Of a DNA stretch of 64,000 nucleotides, positions 55,931-64,000 are shown piece by piece; positions within the stretch are counted from its first letter, which is position 1; each line of letters starts with the position of its first letter. This DNA comes from Ampelocalamus luodianensis (lineage: Eukaryota; Streptophyta; Magnoliopsida; Poales; Poaceae). The stretch spans positions 88,017,448-88,081,447 of the forward strand of contig CM070634.1 in NCBI GenBank assembly GCA_036346255.1, read 5' to 3'. The notes below the pieces were generated by a model, which ran no database searches, was not told the DNA's origin, and was given only the letters and a program-made list of their open reading frames with translations. The position numbers and the translations under genes were made by a program.

Positions 55931-56546
55931 TGTTAGATTATTCAATTTTGCATTCCAATGACTTCTCTCCGTTACGAATAGCAACTTATATTCTCAGGGG
56001 GGGCCAATGGGCCAGTATATATACACAGAGTACAGATGGTGAATATGCAAAGAGCCTCTCATAACAGTGGGGAATAATACAATATGCATATATAGACATA
56101 TATCTCTAACACCCCCCCACACACACACAAACTCATGGTGGATCAACAACACTGAGTTTGGAGAGATAAAAACCGTGATGTGCGCGAGTCTGAGCCTTCA
56201 TGAAGAAATCCGCTAGCTGAAGCTCTGAAGGCACATACTGAAGAGTAATCACCTGATCATGCACACAAGACCTCATGAAGGAAGCATCAACACCAATATG
56301 CTTGGTGAGCTCATGCTTCACAGGATCACGAGCAATCACGATAGCACTGCATCGCCCGACAAGAGAGGAGTCGGTGTAGTGACAGAAACACCAAAATCCT
56401 CAAGCAACCACCGTAGCCAAGTAATCTCTGCTGTCAAGAGAGCCATAGCGCGCAACTCAGCCTCTGCACTCAAACGGGATATTGCAGTCTGTTTCTTCGT
56501 CTTCCAGGCAATGAGAGAACCACCAAGAACGGGATATCTCTAACAC
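55931..56546 (-). mobile_element. Copia element remnant (RNase H end plus 3' LTR)
   Basis: On the minus strand: TGTTAGAGATA at 56546, immediately followed by RNase H coding to 56133, a G-rich polypurine tract (56112-56118) and a 181-bp LTR (56111-55931) running TGTTAGAGATATATG to AATCTAACA. The 11-base LTR start joined straight to RNase H indicates loss of most of the element. No target duplication was found. Confidence 0.8.
56133..56535 (-). pseudogene. Copia pol, RNase H C-terminus
   Basis: Encodes GGSLIAWKTKKQTAISRLSA, TAEITWLRWLLEDFGV, then in another frame ARDPVKHELTKHIGVDASF and YVPSELQLADFFMKAQTRAH, ending LSKLSVVDPP with a stop. These are the standard landmarks of the end of plant Copia pol. 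A frame break and stop lie near 56340. Confidence 0.85.
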
Positions 56547-59024
56547 TCTCGATCATTTAAAATTGAAGATCATTTTTATATCCAGAGAATTTAAAGTAAA
56601 ACCCCCAAAATAAACCTAAACAATTACAATTTACTTTTCCATTTTAGCTATCAGAAGAGAATACCGACTGTTAGAAGAGAATGCCGATTCTTACAAAAGC
56701 GTATTTTAGCGTATCATACTATGATTTATCAATCAGAGCCACCAACCAGCGTACAACATGCACCTTAAAATCTCGTGTGCTGGAGTAGCAAATCTCAGCA
56801 GAGAAACTAAACAAACCGTAGGTGTGGACATCAATCCGGGGGTACGCTACGCCGCTTTGGCACCGAAAATGGGAGCCCGGCCGTTTACGTCGCGTGGGGT
56901 TCCGTATCACGTTCGGAGTTCGGGAGGACGCGGCACGGGACAGGTGAGGCCGTGGAGTCCACGCGCGCCGGCCATGTGGCGCCCGCCGCGTTGCCCCGAG
57001 AAGGGGGCTCGCGCTCGGCTGAGTCGCTGTCCCTCTCGGACGGACGTGCGCGCCCGGCTTCGAGGGCGTCGCGTCGCCGAGGGACGTGCGCGCCCGGCTT
57101 CGAGGGCGTCGCGCGCCAGCAGCCGCCGGCGACGCGACGGCAAAGCGCGCTGCGTTTCCTCGTACAAAGTACACGCTCTTTTCTTTTTCTCCCGTAACGT
57201 AGTGCTAGTTCATGTATCGGCGGATTCGCTCTCTCAGGCCCGCGTTCTAAAGTGGGCTCAAACTTTTAATTGATCCTTATGAGTTACGATGGTAAGTTTG
57301 CTATACCTCTGCAAGCAAAACTTAAGTTCGGTCTTAACTTTTTAACCCACAGAAGGATGATCAACGTTAAACAGTATCAGCTAATATAAAAAAGTCTCTC
57401 GCAAATTCTATTTCCTTAATGATTTTGTTGGGGGTAGCAGCTGCTAGGGGTGTAAATGGAGCTTATAATTTTCAACCGACCGACCGACCGAAAGCTTGCG
57501 GAGCGAATACGGAAGAGATAAATGGTTATCCGACACTACCCGTGTCTGACTCCGACTTCAAGGAAAAAATGCGGAATAGGATACGGGATGAGCGATATCT
57601 ATCTGTATATCAGGTGGTACGAAGAAAGCTTGTTATAACTTCACTTAATAACAAGATAAAAAATAGGTGAGCTGCTGCATCTGAGCAAACAAAGGATACT
57701 GAGTGTTTTTCTTTCGACATCTCAGCGATTAGTCTCTTCGTGCTCACTCTTATTGCACACCTATTGTCTAATGTTCTGTGTAGGAATGCAAAAGAAGCGG
57801 ATAATATCTGACCGATCAACCGAAGGCTCGCAGAGTGAATACATGATGAAAAAATGTGTATCTGATATTATTCGTGTCTGACTCTGATTTTTAAAAAAAA
57901 TACAAAATATAATACAGAAAGAGCGATATTCTATCTATCCGATTGCAACCTACAGCTGTTAGCTGCTAGTTACCGGTAGCTTTCTAGGTCGTCGAAGTAC
58001 AAACAAGTGATTGACGCTTCCAAAGCAACGTGCTATCCGGTCAAAACCCACTGTAAAACTTCAGGTAAAGCGACGAGGCTGAATTAACCAGGGTGTCGCG
58101 ATTCGCGAGGTCGACGTCTGCAAGATGCGGTTGTCGTTTTGACGGAAGGGCATTGGGTTAAAAGCTTACAACTTCACTAATCACTACGTTGCTATCGAGC
58201 AGAACGTAGCGGATTAAGATGCTCTCGACCGAGACAAAACGCGGCTGGATCCTCGTCCTCCACTGTTAGTTTATGCCCTAAACCACCCTGTCGTTTGCTG
58301 CATGATCCTGCTACAGCCTGCAGCCTGCAGGCCGTCATGGTCTCGTCCGGCCGGCAGCTGGGTCCCATGCCGTCAACAAGGCGCCGGACTCGTGCTAACT
58401 AGGAGAACTCATATCAGAAAACGGCGTATGGAAACATGCTGGCAAACAAGAAGAAAGTTCAGGCACCACTGGCAGGCTCTGAATGGTGTGTTAAGACAGT
58501 TCATTAGCACACAACGCTAAGAATCCGAATATTTGGAGATGAGAGGAAATAAATGAGCACTGACTTTAAATATCTCCAAGACGGCAAGAACAGGCCGACA
58601 AATTATTTTTGGGGTGATGCAATACAGGCGTTCTTTTCTCATCTCGATAGTGCTAGCACAGGAGGCCAGCGCCAACAAAGAAACAGGGTGCAACAGCATC
58701 TGGATTCAATGAAGTCAACTGAAATTGACTAGGGAGGTGTGATGATAATAACCTATTGCAGGAAAAGGCCAATCACAACATAGTAGCAATTTTGTAGCTC
58801 ATAATTGTCAGTTTCAGTCGACATAAATAAGTGAATCAGAAGAAATTAGGATAAACGTGCAATGATGTTAAGCATCATTTCAGAAAGCAGTCAGTTATGC
58901 ACAGATGAATCATTCAGTCTTTCCACTCTAAAAGTGAACATGATTTTCCTTTACACAAAACCATACACTGGCAGAAATCATACACAAAACCACCCTTGCA
59001 AGTCTGCTCAGAGCATTCTGACCC
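56547..59024. other. Intergenic region with a GC/CpG-rich block and diverged repeats
   Basis: 56860-57150 is very CpG-rich, unlike its AT-rich surroundings, and gives open frames on both strands without recognisable domains. 57440-57610 and 57790-57920 are diverged direct copies (shared words GCGAATAC, CGTGTCTGACTC), probably pieces of an old transposon; a run of GACC units is at 57476-57490. 57960-59024 shows nothing recognisable apart from the presumed 3' UTR of the next gene. Confidence 0.5.
57043..57115. repeat. 40-bp tandem duplication in the CpG-rich block
   Basis: GACGTGCGCGCCCGGCTTCG plus AGGGCGTCGCG starts at 57043 and again at 57083. Copies are identical over the shared 31 bases. 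Confidence 0.8.
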
Positions 59025-61857
59025 TTAATCCTCAGAGTGGCACGTCCAATATATCAGCCCACTGCAAGGATGAAGCAATGTCAGAAACTCAGAATATATA
59101 CTGGTCAAGCAAACGAGGGAGGGAGCTAGAGAGGAAGTTGATGAAACATGAAGATATACCTTATCAATACAAGAACACATTGCAGAACACCAGCAACGCC
59201 AGTCCACACAGAAGGACCTTTGTCTGTCAAGGCATCTTGCACCAACAAACCCACTGATCCAGCTAGGCAGACGAAAGAAACAACATATGCCACAAAAAGC
59301 CAAAGCTTCACTCTGCGAATTAAGAAACAACTGTTATAATAAGTTTATGCAGTATCAGGTCTTCCATTGCAAATTCCATTTAGAAGTACATTCTGGTACA
59401 CATCATTGGTCTATTATAATCTTTTGAAAGAACCAAAGAGGGGGAAATTTTCAGATGTCGTAGAAAATATGTAGAAATGGGTTTTGATTATGATATAGCA
59501 AGAATTGTGTGATGACAGAGGAAAAATGAATGCAACCACATAACACAATACTAGCAACTATAATGCTATATTGGTAAAAAGTACTATGATAGTTCGAGAC
59601 TTCTACTGCACTACATAAACTATCCAAAATTTGAGGCCAGGCCCTTACCTCCCCTCTCGAACCTACACAAATAATTTTCAGCTGTGTGATTCATGGCCTT
59701 GCCACTAAAAGACACATAGACTATGCCTAAAGATTCACCTTGTGTTAAAACTTCCCTTTACCTTCTTTCAAATTTATTGAAGCAGGTTTACCTAACTCAT
59801 TTTATTGGCCTTGAGAGGCATGGCTTGTATGAGGCTTACAATTTTGACGCATATAGCAAGGCATAAGTTGAGGCAAACTAAGTTCCTAATGTATAATACA
59901 TTATACATTGTATCAACAGCTTTTCTTTATTTCAACATCACTTGTACATCATTGAACATATTGTATGTGTGTGTAGAAATTTGAGTTTGCAAGCTTTATG
60001 TTGTTGCAGGCATCTCTATTCTCTAATATCTACAGCTACAAAACAACTTAATCTGACTCGGATCTCAGTCACTCTATAGTAATACAAAAAGTTTCTGTTT
60101 TCTCCTGTAAATAATTACTAACATTAGCAACCAACTATCGAAATAAAAACTAAATATGGTAGATTGGTCTAAAACCTCAGAAGATTTAACTTCAAGATAG
60201 TTAGCATGCAAAATGGACGATCATCGAATTTGGCAGAGTTGTGGAGAAGCTAAAAAGTAACAAAAGCAGACAAATTAACAACACCTAAAGTCTTAATTTT
60301 CCATCCACCAAATGAAAAAAAAATTGTATCTTGATGTTATATCAAATTTAGAAAGGAATAGGTGAAAACCTCCTTTCCTTATCTCCCTCAGCAACCAGAA
60401 AGTTAACCGACAGAAATTAACAGAAACAAACAGAATAAGGCCAACCAACTAAGAATATAAGTAGTTGTTCAACCAACTAAGAAAAAAACGAGGTTGTTTT
60501 AAAAAATTAACATAACAGAAAACGGTATAAACAACTATCTAGGTTTTGGCAGACGACGAGTTGTTAGATTCAGACTCCATTACCGTCAACAAAAACAGGG
60601 ATATGGAAACAGAGGGATCCACGAACGAGGAGCATTGGTAACAGCAAAACAAATGCTGCCCTCATAACATGTATAAAGTGATTTAGTTGGTAAAAGTAAC
60701 AATCAAAAGAGAGGTTCACTGGTTGACTTAGTTGTTTAAGTAGTTTCCATAATCATTCAAAAACACTATTAGGACTATTCTTAACTATTTAAACTTGTAA
60801 CCAGATTAATCAACCCTTCAACAACATATGATTATGTCTCAGGATGACTCAGGAATCTAAGTAGACCCAACATAAAACAGTTTTGGTCCCTTATAAATGA
60901 ATAGCGAACCTAAGTGGAAAGACAATTGTCTACAGTAAGTCATAAGAACCAGTCTGCAAGTTTACTGAATCTTTTCAGCTTATAATCACATTAGGGTCCT
61001 AAATCCTAATTTACACTTGTATATGTGAAGTCCAGTGCTAACTTAGGAAGATGAAGCTTGACCGGCATAATTTTTCCTTTATTTTTGAGAAATCGGCAGA
61101 AAGGGTCTCTACCCTGATATTCTACTAAAATCAACAGGTCAGTCACGAAGATAATATGGTTTATACGGCAGGCAAAAGACAAAAGCAGCAAAATTTAGTT
61201 TGGAATCATCCTAGTCTAACTATATCCAGAGAGACATTGGCGGGGCATTTGGTTCAATGCATATTTCAGTTCAGCATGAACCATGAAGCCAATGCCTCAA
61301 TTTTTTGCAAACCGAACAAATAATTGGTTAACCCATATATAATTAACTCATCATAAACTTCCTTTCTGAAATTATACATTGTGGATACTGTGACTATTTT
61401 TTTCAATCGCGCAGGTAATGTTTATGTTCAGGGTTCAATTAAATCATCTGGCCTTCAGAACCCAAAAGTCATTGACCAATTCGATCAACTAGTGCCTAAT
61501 CGAGTAACAGCCTCACCTCCACTCGGAATCGTCCCCATAGGGCGAGTAATAGTCGTATCCGATCTCATCCTTGTTCACGCAGTTGAACATGAGCGCCGCC
61601 AGCGACGCGAAGATCCCTGCAAGCCCCACGCCCAAAAAACGCACACCCATCAATCCCGATCTCGAAGCCACAGAAAGAGGACAACTTTACCAAAACCGGA
61701 GCGAAGGGATCTTGCTCTCACCGGGGAGGTAGTGGAGGAAGGAGACCTGGACGGCGCTGCAGACGACGGCGTCGACCCAGAACCACCAGCCGGCGCCGAA
61801 GACCGCGCCGGCCACGCCCGGCCCGATGATCCCCCACAGCAGCGCCAGGTTCTCCAT
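59025..61857 (-). CDS. TMEM50/UPF0220-family membrane protein
   Basis: Four exons, 61722-61857, 61517-61616, 59160-59312 and 59025-59061, with GT-AG introns; the sum is 426 nt, 141 aa, the normal size for the family. ATG at 61857 starts MENLALLWGIIGPG. Four hydrophobic segments lie at about residues 6-25, 32-58, 82-105 and 113-137, with a short acidic loop YSPYGDDSEWR between the second and third. The end SGLIYWTCHSED is characteristic. Relatives are TMEM50A/B in animals and Vps68 in yeast, small endomembrane proteins linked to vesicle/endosome traffic; the plant function is not established. Intron 2 is 2.2 kb, AT-rich and without a recognised insertion. Confidence 0.92.
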
Positions 61858-62310
61858 GGCCGCCGTGACCTCTCCACCAACTCCTTCCACGAAGCAATCA
61901 ATCCTCTTGCTTCCTTCTCGCTTTTTAGCCGTTCTTTTTTTTCGAGTGGAAACTGCGGGGAAGTGGAGTGGAGCCTTGTTGTTTCGGGCCGAGATGAGAT
62001 TGGGCCTAACTCGGAATTGCTCGGCCTAATTTTTAGTCGGACGTAATACCCGATGACGTCCACCATATGGAGAATGACATCACTGGCCAGAATAGGCTGA
62101 CTTGTTATCGGCCCATTAGCGACCATACGTGGCCTAGCTAACTTTCGGACAGGAAACGTCGAGGGAATGGATCCGGACGTAATACCGGATGACGTCCACC
62201 ATAATAAGCTAGTGTATGGGCCAAATGGTTATGGGCCAAGGTTTATCGGCCTGGTGAAGTGGTGAGCCAAGTTAGAGATGGACTGGGTGCAGTGGGCCGA
62301 AGTGTGCCTG
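61858..62310 (-). promoter_or_regulatory. Probable promoter of the TMEM50-like gene
   Basis: Upstream of the ATG are several TGGGCC/GGCCCA site II-type motifs (around 61986, 62000, 62110, 62218, 62232, 62297), which in plants bind TCP factors and mark broadly expressed genes. A 31-32 bp element with GGACGT...ACGTCC arms and a TGACGTCC core occurs twice (62037-62067, 62172-62203). No TATA box is evident. Activity is inferred. Confidence 0.55.
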
Positions 62311-62454
62311 TTTTTCTTTCTTTTTGGATGGAGTGTCCGTTTTTCTTGAGTTTTTGATAATTTAGCCAATTTTGATTCTGTTGGAAGAATATTTCATCCT
62401 TTTACCAGTGAGACCCACTCGTCAGAGAAAACACCTGCTTAATAGATCAAAAAA

Positions 62455-62820
62455 TGTAACTATCTTGTAACGATCGATTGTACCCCTTACTTGTACTCAT
62501 AGGCTAGTTATCTCACTGAGGGGTATTCCCGTCTTTTGTACAGGCCCAAGAGCCTATAAATACCCCATGTATCTCTCATTTGAGGGGGAGCTCTCTTGAG
62601 CAATAAAGAAACATATGAAAACTAGTGAGCCCTCGGGGGCTCCCTCTCCAGAGGTAACCCCCCGTTGGCTCACTGACAGGAGTAGGGCGGCCCTCTCGGA
62701 CCCCGAACTTGTATAAATCCTCATGTCATTTTTACTCTCGTAGACGTCGGCCCGTCATACGGCCAACGTCCACCTCCTCACTCGTGTTGGGTTTTTTACA
62801 CCTACAACAGATTCGTAACA
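62455..62820 (+). mobile_element. Probable solo LTR
   Basis: Starts TGTAACTATCTTGTAACGAT; contains CCTATAAATACC (62552-62563), a promoter-like box, and GAGCAATAAAGAAAC, a polyadenylation-like signal, then GTGTTGGGTTTTTTACACC and an end at CCTACAACA (62809) or GTAACA (62820). This order is that of a plant LTR. I found no target duplication, so both borders are provisional. Confidence 0.5.
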
Positions 62821-62899
62821 CTAAAAGTAGCCAGTAAAATGGTAAAATAGTCAAAATAAGCTATCACGTTCATTCTCAAAGGCAAAAATTCTCATGTTA

Positions 62900-64000
62900 A
62901 TCGGTGAAAAAAATAGAAAGATCTACACCGCCAATCACGGTAGGTCCAGATATTAACGACCTAGATTAAAAAGAGAGAGATATTAATGACCTATTTTTTT
63001 AAAAAAAGAGTCCATATTAACTACAATAAAACTAAAATTCAGAATAAAAATAAACAATTTGATTTCCATACGAGTTACTCCCTCCATTCCAGATTAAAGG
63101 GCACATAACTTTTTTAGTTTTGTTTCAAAATATAAGGCGTGCATGCAACTTTAATGATATTTTCTCTCTTTTACCCTTATTTATCTCCCTCTCTCTTCAA
63201 CATTTATGAGTAAACACTCTCCACACTATTCTCTCTTATTCCTAAGACATTAACACTAGGGACATCATGGTCATTTCCGTCTACCATCCTCTTGGTTTTA
63301 CAACTTTCTTAATCTCCGTGCATGACCATAATATGCCTTATAATCTGGAATGGAGAGAGTATTAAGTAAAAAGAGTCTATATCAAGTACAATAAAATTAA
63401 AATTGGTAATAAAAATAAAATAAAATTAGCAATTTAATTTTCATACAAATTTCTAAGTAAAATCTCTAAATAATTATAATTTAGAATATAAAATAACCAA
63501 AAAAACTGTAATTAGATTTGTATACAAAATCCAACAAAAAACCAAAATTTAGAATAAAAATAAAATAAAATTAGCAATTTGATTTCAAGATAAATTATAA
63601 AATTTATAATTCAGAATATAAATTAATAATAATTGACAATTAGATTTGTATACGGAATCCAACCAAAAAATAACTAAAATTCAGAATAAAAATAAAATAA
63701 AATAAGCAATTTGATTTCAATACGAATTCAAAATAAAATCCCTAAATAATTGTAATTCAGAATAAAATTGAAGATAAAATAGCAATTGGATTCGGATGCA
63801 AATTCCAAGGAAAAAGAACTAAAATTTGGAATAAAAAATAAGAGCAAATTTACAATTTGATTTCCATATGAATTATAAAGTAAAATCCTAAAATAACAAA
63901 AATTCAAAACAAATTAAATAAAATTAGCAATTTGGTTTGAATACGAACTCCAATAAAAATAACTAAAATATTGAATAAAAATAAAAATTGTAACAATGAT
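62900..64000. repeat. AT-rich degenerate tandem array, split by a MITE
   Basis: Loose repeats of AATAAAATTAGCAATTTGAT followed by words like TACGAATTC and CCTAAATAATTGTAATTCAG, with spacing of roughly 120-160 bp, run to the window edge. The segments before and after the MITE (about 63008-63075 and 63372 onward) are copies of one another. Noncoding. Confidence 0.7.
63078..63359. mobile_element. Stowaway-like MITE
   Basis: TA at 63076-63077 and 63360-63361; ends CTCCCTCCATTCCAGATTAA and, from the other side, CTCTCTCCATTCCAGATTAT. 282 bp, noncoding. It lies inside the AT-rich array. Confidence 0.85.

Noticed and set aside
56758..57273. 171-aa open frame over the CpG-rich block, and a 151-aa one opposite
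   Set aside because: Long frames on both strands are expected in such GC-rich DNA; no domain or splice context.
1..64000. tRNA or rRNA genes
   Set aside because: Only primer-site complements of the initiator Met tRNA were found; no cloverleaf or rRNA sequence was recognised by eye.

Overview
This window looks like nuclear DNA from a grass (Poaceae, rice-like but not assigned to a species). Two intron-containing host gene families sit in a sea of nested plant transposons: Ty3/gypsy elements with 3.7-4.4 kb LTRs and initiator-Met primer sites, a Copia LTR ending in the grass-typical TGTTGGAGATATGCCC motif, Tourist and Stowaway MITEs, and a MULE carrying a plant mobile domain gene. No rRNA, tRNA, CRISPR or bacterial-style operon was seen.

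Layout. 1-18630: an old Tat-type Ty3 element lying on the minus strand (pol tail 18419-18630, spliced antisense gene on the plus strand at 1325-2043 and 14744-17639). It is split by a younger Ty3 element, T1 (2044-14743, minus strand), which has lost RT, RNase H and integrase. T1 contains a Copia solo LTR (2559-3872) in its 3' LTR and a 2.2 kb gypsy LTR (8086-10301) in its gag. 18631-20070: unassigned, AT-rich. 20316-25241: a decayed beta-1,3-galactosyltransferase copy with MITEs and other repeats in intron 2. 25352-26151: a Tourist-like MITE with a Stowaway-like MITE inside. 26383-49478: a MULE of about 5.5 kb with a perfect 9-bp target duplication, split by a 17.5 kb Ty3 element T2 (31643-49189, plus strand), itself split by a 4.4 kb solo LTR (39007-43404). 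50066-55448: an intact 11-exon beta-1,3-galactosyltransferase gene (394 aa, minus strand) with a 2.1 kb non-autonomous LTR element in intron 5. 55931-56546: Copia remnant. 59025-61857: an intact 4-exon TMEM50/UPF0220-type membrane protein gene (141 aa, minus strand). 62455-64000: LTR fragment, AT-rich array and a Stowaway MITE.

Only two genes look functional: the Golgi-type galactosyltransferase (glycan chains on proteins such as arabinogalactan proteins, by family) and the small four-span endomembrane protein. They do not form a pathway together. The galactosyltransferase pair is a same-strand tandem duplication pushed about 25 kb apart by transposons; the upstream copy has lost its last exon, a splice donor and its reading frame in exon 1.

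The most unusual signals are structural and lie in the mobile DNA. Two independent tandem arrays of short hairpins (641-780 and 8323-8499) keep their stems paired although the stem sequences differ between units. A block of stacked palindromes is shared by the LTRs of three different Ty3 families. A 19-20 bp palindrome lies just before the polypurine tract in both T1 and T2. T1 also has a dense, element-wide GAGGTC/GACCTC motif. All alignments, counts and splice joins here were made by eye.
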